Source of the DNA: an uncultured Eubacteriales bacterium
Lineage (GTDB): Bacteria; Bacillota; Clostridia; Oscillospirales; Oscillospiraceae
Length of the DNA stretch: 40,425 bases
Assembly: GCA_900543085.1 (NCBI GenBank)
Contig: UQQF01000016.1
Span: 1 to 40,425 of the forward strand
Reading direction: 5' to 3'
The translations under genes were made by a program, and so were the position numbers. Positions 31,603 to 38,754 of the stretch are shown in pieces. The notes beneath the pieces were generated by a model. That model was not told the DNA's origin. It ran no database searches and was given only the letters and a program-made list of their open reading frames with translations. The stretch's first letter is position 1, and each line of letters opens with the position of its first letter.

Positions 31603-33042
31603 TTAGGCATCCTCCTTCTCGCGCTCGCTGAGCTTCTGCTCAAAGCGGCTCTTGGCGGCTTTCTTGGGTATCTCGCAGGGGTACTCGCCGGTGAAGCAGG
31701 CCGCGCAGAAGTTCAGCTTTGCATTGTCGGCCAGCTTGTGTACGTTTTCGCAGCTGAGATAGCCGATGGAGTCCACGCCGATTATCTCGCGTATCTCCTC
31801 TATCGAGTGCTGCGCGGCTATCAGGTTGTCGCGGCTGTCTATGTCCGTGCCGAAGTAGCAGGGATAGAGGAAGGGCGGCGCGCTCAGGCGCACGTGGACT
31901 TCCTTGGCTCCCGCCTCGCGCAGCAGCTCAACTATGCGGGCTATGGTCGTGCCGCGGACTATGCTGTCGTCCACCAGAATGACGCGCTTGTCGCGCACGG
32001 TGGAGGCTATGACGTTCAGCTTGATGCGCACGGCGTTCTCGCGCTTGGTCTGTCCCGGCTGGATGAAGGTGCGGCCGATGTACTTGTTCTTCACAAAGCC
32101 CACGCCGTATGGTATGCCGCTCTGCCGGGCGTAGCCCAGCGCGGCGTCGAGGCCGGAGTCGGGCACGCCTATGACGACGTCCGCCTGCACGGGGTGCTCC
32201 AGCGCGAGGAATGCGCCGGCGCGCTGGCGCGCGGTGTGCACGCAGCTGCCGTCTATGACGGAGTCCGGGCGCGCGAAGTAGATGAACTCAAACACGCACT
32301 CGGCGCTCGGCCCGCCGCAGTGGCTGCGGTCGGACTCTATGCCGTCGCGGGAGATGGTGACTATCTCGCCCGGCTCCACGTCGCGCAGGAACTTGGCGCC
32401 GATGGCGTCCAGTGCGCAGCTCTCGCTGGCGACCGCCCAGCCGTCCTCAAGCTCGCCTATGCACAGCGGGCGGAAGCCCAGCGGGTCGCGCGCAGCGATG
32501 AGCTTGCGCGGGGACATGATGGCCAGGGAGTAAGCGCCCTTGAGGCTGTCCATCGCGGAACATACGGCCTCCTCTATGGAGCCGGTGCGCAGCCGCTCGC
32601 GCGTTATGACGTAGCTTATGACCTCGCTGTCGGAGGTGCTGGAGAATATGGCGCCGTTGAGCTCCAGCTGCGTGCGCAGCTCGCTGGCGTTGGTGAGGTT
32701 TCCGTTGTGCGCGAGCGCCATACCGCCCTTGATGTGGCGGATGACTATGGGCTGGGCGTTCTCGCGGGTGCGGCCGCCGGTGGTGCCGTAGCGGCAGTGG
32801 CCTATGGCCATCTGACCGGCGGGCAGCTTGCGCATGACGTCCTCGGTGAACACCTCGTTCACCAGACCCACGTCCTTGTAGCCGGTGATGACGCCGTCGT
32901 CGTTGACGGCGATGCCGCAGCTCTCCTGGCCGCGGTGCTGCAGCGCGTAGAGCGCGCGGTAGGTCATGGGCACGACGTCCTCGCCCGAGCGGGTAATGAC
33001 GCCGAACACGCCGCACTCCTCGTGCAGCTTGTCAAAAATCAT
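31603..33042 (-). CDS. purF: Amidophosphoribosyltransferase
   Basis: About 479 residues from ATG 33042, chosen because GGAGAG is spaced 6 nt; in-frame ATG 33054 and GTG 33066 lack a good site. After a short propeptide (MIFDKLHEE) the N-terminal nucleophile cysteine opens CGVFGV. Glutaminase and phosphoribosyl domains follow, with VILVDDSIVRGTT as the PRPP motif. Cysteines in ECVFEFIYFARP, PPFLYPCYFG and FCAACFTG match the four ligands of the 4Fe-4S cluster in the Bacillus subtilis-type, oxygen-labile enzyme. It catalyses the committed step from PRPP to phosphoribosylamine. Confidence 0.96.
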   Translation of the reverse strand: MIFDKLHEECGVFGVITRSGEDVVPMTYRALYALQHRGQESCGIAVNDDGVITGYKDVGLVNEVFTEDVMRKLPAGQMAIGHCRYGTTGGRTRENAQPIVIRHIKGGMALAHNGNLTNASELRTQLELNGAIFSSTSDSEVISYVITRERLRTGSIEEAVCSAMDSLKGAYSLAIMSPRKLIAARDPLGFRPLCIGELEDGWAVASESCALDAIGAKFLRDVEPGEIVTISRDGIESDRSHCGGPSAECVFEFIYFARPDSVIDGSCVHTARQRAGAFLALEHPVQADVVIGVPDSGLDAALGYARQSGIPYGVGFVKNKYIGRTFIQPGQTKRENAVRIKLNVIASTVRDKRVILVDDSIVRGTTIARIVELLREAGAKEVHVRLSAPPFLYPCYFGTDIDSRDNLIAAQHSIEEIREIIGVDSIGYLSCENVHKLADNAKLNFCAACFTGEYPCEIPKKAAKSRFEQKLSEREKEDA

Positions 33043-33062
33043 TTCTCTCTCCATGCCGTGTC

Positions 33063-33773
33063 TCACTCGCCGATTATGCGGCGCATGACCTCCTGATAGG
33101 CGTCCTCGACGCCGCCCATGTCGCGGCGGAAGCGATCCTTGTCCAGCTTTTCGTGGGTCTCGACGTCCCAGAAGCGGCAGGTGTCAGGGCTGATCTCGTC
33201 GGCGAGGACGATGGTGCCGTCGGCGAGCTTGCCGAACTCGAGCTTGAAGTCCACGAGCTCGATGCCGTGCTGGAGCAGGAAAGCCTTGAGCACCTCGTTT
33301 ATCTTGAAGGAGTAGGCCTTGATGGTGTCTATCTCCTCCTGCGTGGCGAGCTTGAGCGCGAGGGCGTGGTAGCTGTTCATCAGCGGATCGCCCAGCTCGT
33401 CGTTCTTGTAGGAGAACTCGATGGTGGGCTGCTCGAACACGATGCCCTCCTCCACGCCGTAGCGCTTGGCGAAGCTGCCGGCGGAGATGTTGCGGATGAT
33501 GACCTCGAGGGGGACTATGCTCACGCGCTTGACCAGGGTGTCGCGCTCGCTGAGCTCCTCCACGAAGTGGGTGGGGATACCGTTTTCCATCAGCAGGCGC
33601 ATCAGGCGGTTGGTGAGGCGGTTGTTTATGACGCCCTTGCCCATGATGGTGCCGCGCTTTTCGCCGTTGAAGGCGGTGGCGTCGTCCTTATAGGAGACTA
33701 TGCAGAGAGTGGGGTCGTCGGTGGCGTAGACCTTCTTGGCCTTGCCCTCGTACATCTGTTCGCGCTTTTCCAT
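33063..33773 (-). CDS. purC: SAICAR synthetase
   Basis: 236 residues, normal length. It begins EQMYEGKAKKVYATDDP and contains FNGEKRGTIMGKGVINNRLTNRLM, VEELSERDTLVKRVSIVPLEVIIRNISAGS and DEISPDTCRFWD, all typical of PurC. It joins CAIR and aspartate using ATP. ATG 33773 has GGAGGG upstream (GGAGGGTATAGAA). It lies 21 nt after purE. Confidence 0.97.
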   Translation of the reverse strand: MEKREQMYEGKAKKVYATDDPTLCIVSYKDDATAFNGEKRGTIMGKGVINNRLTNRLMRLLMENGIPTHFVEELSERDTLVKRVSIVPLEVIIRNISAGSFAKRYGVEEGIVFEQPTIEFSYKNDELGDPLMNSYHALALKLATQEEIDTIKAYSFKINEVLKAFLLQHGIELVDFKLEFGKLADGTIVLADEISPDTCRFWDVETHEKLDKDRFRRDMGGVEDAYQEVMRRIIGE

Positions 33774-33794
33774 TTCTATACCCTCCGTTTGAAA

Positions 33795-34295
33795 TTAAGA
33801 ATTCAGCTTATCCTGAAGCGCCGCGTCCTTGGCCAGGGTGGCGGCGCACATGTCTTCTCTCATTTTGTCCAGCTTGGCGGCCAGCTCGTCATCGGCCGCG
33901 GCGAGGATCTCGGCGGCGAGGAGCGCTGCGTTCTGCGCCCCGTCGATGGCCACGGTGGCCACGGGGATGCCCGAGGGCATCTGCACGGTGCTCAGCAGGG
34001 CGTCCAGGCCGTCCAGCGTGCTGCTCTTTACGGGGATGCCAATGACCGGCAAAGTGGTGTTCGCGGCGAGCGCTCCGGCGAGGTGCGCGGCCTTGCCGGC
34101 GGCGGCGATGATGGCGCCGAAGCCGTTCTTGCGCGCGTTCACGGCGAACTCTCGAGCCTGCTCCGGCGTGCGGTGCGCGCTCATTACGCGAACCTCAACG
34201 CCTATGCCAAGCTCCTTGAGCTGCCTGACGGCCTTCTCCACGACCGGCCAATCGCTGTCGCTGCCCATGATGACGGCAACCTTTTTCTCTTGCAT
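33795..34295 (-). CDS. purE: N5-carboxyaminoimidazole ribonucleotide mutase (PurE, class I)
   Basis: 166 residues from ATG 34295, preceded by GGAGGAGAG. The signature GSDSDWPVVEKAVRQLKELGIGVEVRVMSAHRTPEQ has the catalytic SAHR. AAAGKAAHLAG and PVIGIPVKSS follow. It rearranges N5-CAIR to CAIR. No purK is seen in the window. It is the first structural gene of the operon; the hairpin and T-run just upstream (34309-34349) suggest attenuated transcription into it. Confidence 0.96.
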   Translation of the reverse strand: MQEKKVAVIMGSDSDWPVVEKAVRQLKELGIGVEVRVMSAHRTPEQAREFAVNARKNGFGAIIAAAGKAAHLAGALAANTTLPVIGIPVKSSTLDGLDALLSTVQMPSGIPVATVAIDGAQNAALLAAEILAAADDELAAKLDKMREDMCAATLAKDAALQDKLNS

Positions 34296-34308
34296 GCTCT
34301 CTCCTCCG

Positions 34309-34349
34309 AAAAAAGATGTCAAGGCCACGGCGCCGAGGCCGTGACCTTG
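34309..34349 (-). terminator. Attenuator-like terminator before purE
   Basis: On the minus strand a 12-bp stem (CAAGGtCACGGC with GCCGTGgCCTTG, one G-U pair) and a 6-nt loop at 34349-34320, then ACATC and a T6 run (34314-34309). It ends directly at the purE ribosome binding site, 11 nt after the leader ORF, so it must be read through for purine synthesis. The 5-nt gap before the T-run is slightly unusual. Confidence 0.7.
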
Positions 34350-34360
34350 CAATAAGCACG

Positions 34361-34453
34361 TTATTCTGCATACTCTCCGCCCATGAAAAGGGCGTACATC
34401 GGGAAGAAAAGGGCGCACTTATCCCCTATCCCAAGCGCTCGCAGTCGGGTCAT
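34361..34453 (-). CDS. Small leader ORF of the purine operon (30 residues)
   Basis: ATG 34453 to TAA 34361, with a strong AGGAGG (34468-34463) spaced 9 nt. The peptide starts MTRLRALGIGDK and ends FMGGEYAE, with a hydrophobic aromatic middle (CALFFPMYALF). It lies between the operon promoter and the attenuator hairpin, whose stem begins 11 nt after its stop codon. Translation or stalling here could change folding of the hairpin. It could instead be a functional microprotein. I recognise no family. Confidence 0.6.
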   Translation of the reverse strand: MTRLRALGIGDKCALFFPMYALFMGGEYAE

Positions 34454-34469
34454 GCGCACCGCCCTCCTT

Positions 34470-34515
34470 CGGTAGAGTATACATAGATTTTACCGTTTTC
34501 CGACGAAAAACACAA
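34470..34515 (-). promoter_or_regulatory. Purine operon promoter with inverted repeat
   Basis: On the minus strand: TTGTGT (34515-34510), 17 bp, TAAAAT (34492-34487). An inverted repeat CGGTA ... TACCG (34470-34474 and 34491-34495) spans the -10 box and start point and could be an operator. No purine riboswitch aptamer is visible. Confidence 0.5.
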
Positions 34516-34638
34516 CCTGTTTTCCCGCTTGCGAGAATTTTCGGATACTTACACAACTTTTGTCCCCCCACCGGCGCGGTTTATGCCGAAATTCACGTGG
34601 CCGCCGCCGTGTTCGCAGACTGTGCGGAAAACAGGCGC

Positions 34639-34667
34639 TTGCATTTTCGCGCGCCCCCTGCTATAAT
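34639..34667 (+). promoter_or_regulatory. Promoter of the aminotransferase/cyclodeaminase operon
   Basis: TTGCAT (34639-34644), 17 bp, TATAAT (34662-34667). The start point would be near 34674, giving a 138-nt leader. Confidence 0.75.
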
Positions 34668-34673
34668 AGCACA

Positions 34674-34811
34674 CGAACTCAATAAAAGTCCTCGCGCGCC
34701 ACCGGGTGCGCGGTCAACGGGCATCCAAAACTCCGCCGTAGGTACGGCGCGCTTAGCGCGTTATAAGGCAGGGTCTTGGATGCCCGTTTCGCTTTAGAAA
34801 GGAGAATGACA
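34674..34811 (+). promoter_or_regulatory. Structured multi-helix leader, riboswitch-like
   Basis: A first hairpin at about 34690-34712 (CC-GCGC paired with GCGC-GG) is followed by a perfect 13-bp helix between 34716-34728 and 34776-34788. Inside this helix lie CGCCGT-AGGT-ACGGCG (34734-34749) and GCGC-TTA-GCGC (34749-34759), plus about 16 unpaired nt. The long helix is followed by TTTCGCTTT and then the ribosome binding site. The form is that of a ligand-binding junction or a conditional terminator. I know no named class that fits. Confidence 0.55.
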
Positions 34812-35948
34812 GTGAAAATCAAGCCCTTTGCCGTCGAGGAGTGGATGAACGCCTACGAGACCCAGGCCAGGTACAACATCGCCGAGACCTGCGTGGACTC
34901 CGTGTCCATCGACGAGCTGTTCGCTCGGTGCGGCGCGGACGCGGACGCATTCTGGCACGGCTTCGCCTCGCGGCGTCTGACCTACGGAGACATCGAGGGT
35001 GCGCCGGAGTTCAAGCGCGGCATATGCAAATTGTACAAAACGCTCCGCCCCGAGGAGATAGTCACCACGCACGGAGCCTCCGGCGCCAACCACCACGTGT
35101 TCTACACGCTGATAGAGCCGGGCGACCGCGTGGTCAGCCTGGTGCCGAGCTATCAGCAGCTCTATTCCATACCCGAGAGCTACGGCGCGGACGTCCGGCT
35201 GCTGCACCTGGAGCCGGAAAACGGCTATCTGCCCGACCTCGGCAAGCTGCGCGAGCTGGTCACGCCGGACACCAAGCTCATCTGCATGAGCAACCCCAAC
35301 AACCCCACGGGCGCGCTGATGGGCGCGGACATGCTGCGCGAGATCGTGGACATCGCCAAGTCCGCCGGAGCCTACGTCCTCTGCGACGAGGTGTACCGCC
35401 ACCTCACGCAGGACGACGAGTGGAGCGAGTCCATCGTCGACCTCTACGACAAGGGCATATCCGTCAGCAGCATGTCAAAGGTCTTCTCCCTCGCCGGGCT
35501 GCGCCTTGGCTGGATAGCCACGCACGACGCCGCGCTTGTCAAGAGCCTGCTCTCGCACCGCGACTACAACCTGATAAGCTGCGGAATGTTCGACGAAGCC
35601 CTCGCCGCCATAGCGCTCGAGCACAGCGACGCGCTGCTGAGCCGCAGCCGCGCCATCGTGCGCGGCAACCTCGCCGTGCTGTCTGCCTGGGTGGATGCCC
35701 ACAGCCACATCAGCTTCGTCAAGCCCCAGGCCGGCACCACCGCCCTGGTGAGCTACGACTTCGATATCCCCTCCATGGAGTTCTGCACCAGGCTATTTAA
35801 GGAGACGGGCGCATTTGTGACTCCGGGCGAGTGCTTTGACGAACCTCACTGCTTCCGCATCGGCTACGCCAGCGACGCCGGGACGCTCGCGGCCGGGCTG
35901 GAGGCCATGGACAACTTTATGCAGAAACTTGAAAAGGAGAGTGTGTAA
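34812..35948 (+). CDS. PLP-dependent aminotransferase, class I/II fold
   Basis: 378 residues. GTG 34812 (VKIKPFAVEEW) is chosen because AGGAG lies 7 nt upstream; ATG 34806 is too close, and the longer frame overlaps the leader helix. Fold-type I features are THGASGANHHVF, SNPNNPTG (about 160-167), CDEVYR with the PLP aspartate, and the Schiff-base lysine in SSMSKVFSLAGLRLGW (K223). The sequence resembles aminotransferases annotated near capreomycidine synthase, but that is only similarity in style. It is paired with an ornithine-cyclodeaminase-family gene 2 nt downstream, so both likely act on one amino or imino acid. Confidence 0.9.
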   Translation: MKIKPFAVEEWMNAYETQARYNIAETCVDSVSIDELFARCGADADAFWHGFASRRLTYGDIEGAPEFKRGICKLYKTLRPEEIVTTHGASGANHHVFYTLIEPGDRVVSLVPSYQQLYSIPESYGADVRLLHLEPENGYLPDLGKLRELVTPDTKLICMSNPNNPTGALMGADMLREIVDIAKSAGAYVLCDEVYRHLTQDDEWSESIVDLYDKGISVSSMSKVFSLAGLRLGWIATHDAALVKSLLSHRDYNLISCGMFDEALAAIALEHSDALLSRSRAIVRGNLAVLSAWVDAHSHISFVKPQAGTTALVSYDFDIPSMEFCTRLFKETGAFVTPGECFDEPHCFRIGYASDAGTLAAGLEAMDNFMQKLEKESV

Positions 35949-35950
35949 CC

Positions 35951-36967
35951 ATGTCTGAAATCAGGATACTCAGCGCCGCGCAGGTGGACAAGCTGTTCAC
36001 TGTGGAGATGGCCATGCAGGCCGTGGAGGACGCCTACACGCAAAAGTGCAGCGGCGCCGGCGGCGTCTGGCCGATGGTCTTCCACGAGTTTGAGCACGGC
36101 GTGGCGGACTTGGACATCAAGTCCGGCGACTTGGGTGCAAAGCAGATCTTCGGCCTCAAGCTGGTGTCGTGGTACGGCAAGAACCCGGAGCGCGGCCTGC
36201 CGGAGCTGTTCGGCACCCTGCTGCTGTGTGACCGCGAGACCGGCGCTCCCGTCGCGCTGATGAACGCCGGCCCCATAACCGGGCTTCGCACCGGCGCGGC
36301 GGCGGCCGTGGGCGCGAAATACCTGGCGAGGCCGGACTCAAAGCGCCTCCTTATGGTCGGCTGCGGCGCGCAGAGCGCGTACATGACCGCCGCCACGCTC
36401 TACGCCATGCCGGGGCTGAGTCATGTAACGCTGGCCAATCCGCGCACCCCGGGCAAGGCCGCCGTGCGCCTGCCCGCCTTCGCGGCGAGGGTGAGCGCGC
36501 TGCTGGACGGCTGCGGCGTCGAGCGGGAGGTCGCCTTTGAGAGCGCGTGGGACTTTGAGTCCGCCGTGCGCTCAGCCGACGTCATACTCACCGCCACCCC
36601 CTCGCGCGAGCCGCTGATAAAGCGCGACTGGGTGCAGCCCGGCACGCATCTGAGCTGCATCGGCGCGGACATGTCCGGCAAGCAGGAGCTGGAGTCAGCT
36701 CTCCTCGGCTCGGCCAGGGTCTTCGGCGACGACGCCGGACAGTGCTTCGCCGTGGGCGAGTGCGAGATACCGCACCGCGAGGGCGTGCTCGACGCGCTGA
36801 CCGCCGAGATAGGCGACGTGATACTCGGCCGCGCGCAGGGTCGCGTCTCCAACGAGGACATCACGGTCTTCGACTCCACGGGCATAGCCCTCCAGGATCT
36901 GGCCTCCGGCGCCGTAATACTCGAGCGCGCACGCGAGCTTGACGTGGGACTGGTCACCGAGCTTTAA
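35951..36967 (+). CDS. Ornithine cyclodeaminase / mu-crystallin family protein
   Basis: 338 residues. The N-terminal half has GLKLVSWYGKNPERGLPELFGTLLLCDRETGAPVALMN and TGLRTGAAAAVGAKYLA. The Rossmann half opens RLLMVGCGAQSAYM and contains DVILTATPSREPLI, GTHLSCIGAD and VFDSTGIALQD, all typical of the family. Members act as NAD(P)-dependent cyclodeaminases, ketimine reductases or alanine dehydrogenases, so the reaction cannot be fixed from sequence. It starts 2 nt after the aminotransferase stop, with AAGGAG inside that gene. A perfect terminator follows. Confidence 0.9.
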   Translation: MSEIRILSAAQVDKLFTVEMAMQAVEDAYTQKCSGAGGVWPMVFHEFEHGVADLDIKSGDLGAKQIFGLKLVSWYGKNPERGLPELFGTLLLCDRETGAPVALMNAGPITGLRTGAAAAVGAKYLARPDSKRLLMVGCGAQSAYMTAATLYAMPGLSHVTLANPRTPGKAAVRLPAFAARVSALLDGCGVEREVAFESAWDFESAVRSADVILTATPSREPLIKRDWVQPGTHLSCIGADMSGKQELESALLGSARVFGDDAGQCFAVGECEIPHREGVLDALTAEIGDVILGRAQGRVSNEDITVFDSTGIALQDLASGAVILERARELDVGLVTEL

Positions 36968-36971
36968 AGCG

Positions 36972-37006
36972 AAAGCGCCGGGCACAGTGTGCCCGGCGCT
37001 TTGACG
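36972..37006. terminator. Terminator after the cyclodeaminase-family gene
   Basis: A 15-bp perfect stem (AAAGCGCCGGGCACA with its complement, 1-nt centre) at 36972-37002, ending in TTT. It is shared by the convergent gene at 37007, which ends 4 bp away. Confidence 0.8.
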
Positions 37007-37444
37007 TCATGACTTGTTCTCTCTGGCCTTGAGCGCGTCGAGGACTGCCTTCTGCACCGGCATCCGCTCGCGCTTGGGGTACTCGCCCTCGAACCACGCG
37101 CGCAGCGCGGCTGCACGGCTCGCCGGCAGCCGCTCCACCAGCGGCAGAGCGTAGGCGTGCGAAGCCAGCAGCATCCAGTAGGCGTCGCCGGACTTTTTGT
37201 GTTCGTGCGCCTGTGAGAGGATGTAGCGCGCGGCCTCCTCCGTCTCGTCCTCGCCCGGCTCGGAGGCGGTGAAGTCCTCCACGGCGGCGTGCAGCGCGGC
37301 CATAAAGGCGTCCTGACAGCGCTCCCGGTCGGTGTCCCGGCTCAGACCCAGGAGCTTGTCCATGGCGCGCCGGGCTTTTTTGCTGTCGTCCATGCCGCCC
37401 AGGTAGTCGGCGTAGGCTTTGACTATGCTCTCCGGTACGGCCAT
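37007..37444 (-). CDS. Hypothetical protein, 145 residues
   Basis: A soluble, charged, mostly helical protein. It opens AVPESIVKAYADYLGGMDDSKKARRAMDKLLGL and continues with acidic and basic helical stretches, including YPKRERMPVQKAVLDALKA near the C-terminus. No signal peptide or membrane segment, and no family recognised. ATG 37444 lacks a good ribosome binding site of its own. It overlaps the stop of a 21-codon mini-ORF as TGATG, so translation is probably coupled to it. The codon pattern is that of the surrounding GC-rich genes, supporting a real gene. Confidence 0.7.
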   Translation of the reverse strand: MAVPESIVKAYADYLGGMDDSKKARRAMDKLLGLSRDTDRERCQDAFMAALHAAVEDFTASEPGEDETEEAARYILSQAHEHKKSGDAYWMLLASHAYALPLVERLPASRAAALRAWFEGEYPKRERMPVQKAVLDALKARENKS

Positions 37445-37509
37445 CAGCTCAGTCGGGTCGCGGAACCGTTGCAGTCCCTGTGGCGGATGTCTCTGGTGTC
37501 AGTGCTCAT
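37444..37509 (-). CDS. Mini-ORF coupled to the 145-residue gene
   Basis: ATG 37509 to TGA 37446-37444: 21 residues beginning MSTDTRDIRHRDCNG. GAGG lies 8-9 nt before the ATG. Its stop shares a base with the start of the next gene (TGATG). It sits in the leader transcribed from the promoter at 37566-37594. It may serve only to deliver ribosomes to the weak downstream start; a peptide function is unproven. Confidence 0.45.
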   Translation of the reverse strand: MSTDTRDIRHRDCNGSATRLS

Positions 37510-37565
37510 ATCTGTACCTCACTGCTCGGGATTTGGGGCTGTGAGCGCGCTTCGCCCCTCTCGCT

Positions 37566-37594
37566 ATTATAAGCTCGCCGCGCCGCGTTTTCAA
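37566..37594 (-). promoter_or_regulatory. Promoter of the mini-ORF/hypothetical gene
   Basis: On the minus strand: TTGAAA (37594-37589), 17 bp, TATAAT (37571-37566), near consensus. The start point would be about 50 nt before the mini-ORF. Confidence 0.75.
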
Positions 37595-37616
37595 CCGCGC
37601 GAGCCGTAAATTCATG

Positions 37617-37644
37617 TTGCGCGCGCAGCCAGGTGTGGTAAAAT
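37617..37644 (+). promoter_or_regulatory. Promoter candidate of galM
   Basis: TTGCGC (37617-37622), 16 bp, TAAAAT (37639-37644). It is divergent from, and 23 bp away from, the previous promoter. Confidence 0.5.
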
Positions 37645-37676
37645 AGGGGTACGAAGATTCTTCGAGGAGGGGTAAT

Positions 37677-38699
37677 ATGAAAATCACCAACCGGCCTTTC
37701 GGCGTAACGTCGCGCGGAGAGGCCGTAACAGCCTGGGAGCTTGAAAACGCCTGCGGCGCCAAGGCCGTACTGCTCGACTACGGCGCGACCGTACAGAGCC
37801 TGATAGTTCCCGACCGCGACGGTCAGGGCGTGGACGTGGCTCTGGGCTACGACACGCTGGCCGAGTACGAGGCCAACGGCGACTACCTCGGCGCGACCAT
37901 CGGCCGCGTCGGCAACCGCATCGCCCGCAGCCGCTTCTCCCTTGACGGCCGTGAATACGTGCTGGCCGCAAACGATGGCGAGAACCACCTGCACGGCGGC
38001 ACGTGCGGCTTTGACAAATGCGTCTGGGACGCGGCGGAGCGCGACGGGAAGCTGGTGTTCTCCCGCCTCTCCCCCGACGGCGAGGAGGGCTATCCCGGCA
38101 ACCTGAGAGTGAGCGTGAGCTTTGAGCTGACCGACGACAACGAGCTTTTTATCGTCTACGACGCCGACACCGACGCTCCCACGCCCGTCAGCCTGACCAA
38201 CCACACCTACTTCAACCTGGCCGGCGGCGGGGACATCCTCTCGCACCGCCTGACCATGAACTCCGAGGCCTTCTGTGAAGCGGCTCCCGACTGCCTGCCC
38301 ACCGGCAGGCTCCTGGGCGTGCGGGACACGCCCTTCGACTTCCGCGCCGGTCAGTCCCTGGCCGACGCCCTCGCCGCCGAGCACGAGCAGACGGCACTGT
38401 TCGGCGGCTTCGACCACAACATGGTGCTCGCCGGCACCCACGCGGCCGAGCTGGTCTGCCCCGAGACCGGCATTGTCATGGAGGTATTCACCACTCTGCC
38501 CGGCATGCAGCTCTACACCGCCAACTCCCTCACCGAGCGCGCCGGCAAGCGCGGCACTACCATGGGGCGGCACGGCGGAATATGCCTGGAGACGCAGCTC
38601 CACCCGGACGGGATGAACCACTACGGCTTCCCCTCCCCCATCCTGCACCCGGGCGAACACCTGCACACCGCCACGCTATATGCCTTTATGACAGAATAG
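37677..38699 (+). CDS. galM: Aldose 1-epimerase (mutarotase)
   Basis: 340 residues, normal for GalM. It interconverts alpha and beta anomers of galactose, glucose and similar sugars. Catalytic elements are visible: GENHLHGGTCGFDK with the substrate-binding histidine, SLTNHTYFNLAGG with the acid histidine, DHNMVL, and the base glutamate in GICLETQLHPDG. ATG 37677 follows GAGGAGGGG. It is a single-gene unit with its own promoter and terminator; no galK or galT is nearby. Cytoplasmic, no signal peptide. Confidence 0.96.
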   Translation: MKITNRPFGVTSRGEAVTAWELENACGAKAVLLDYGATVQSLIVPDRDGQGVDVALGYDTLAEYEANGDYLGATIGRVGNRIARSRFSLDGREYVLAANDGENHLHGGTCGFDKCVWDAAERDGKLVFSRLSPDGEEGYPGNLRVSVSFELTDDNELFIVYDADTDAPTPVSLTNHTYFNLAGGGDILSHRLTMNSEAFCEAAPDCLPTGRLLGVRDTPFDFRAGQSLADALAAEHEQTALFGGFDHNMVLAGTHAAELVCPETGIVMEVFTTLPGMQLYTANSLTERAGKRGTTMGRHGGICLETQLHPDGMNHYGFPSPILHPGEHLHTATLYAFMTE

Positions 38700-38717
38700 A
38701 GCCGATTTGTACGGATA

Positions 38718-38752
38718 ATCCCCCGCAGCCAGCGTGCTGCGGGGGATTTTTA
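38718..38752 (+). terminator. Terminator after galM
   Basis: An 11-bp stem ATCCCCCGCAG/CTGCGGGGGAT (38718-38747), followed by T4 and AC. It lies immediately before the convergent regulator gene. Confidence 0.85.
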
Positions 38753-38754
38753 CA

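Noticed and set aside
30859..33096. 745-codon plus-strand open frame
   Set aside because: Antisense to purM and purF; composition (Ala, Gly, His, Val) is that of a shadow frame.
34454..34640. Purine riboswitch before purE
   Set aside because: I looked for the conserved loop and junction sequences of the guanine/adenine aptamer in the leader and upstream DNA and did not find them.
34776..34811. TTG 34776 or ATG 34806 as start of the aminotransferase
   Set aside because: TTG 34776 lies in the long leader helix and ATG 34806 almost touches AGGAG; GTG 34812 has correct spacing.
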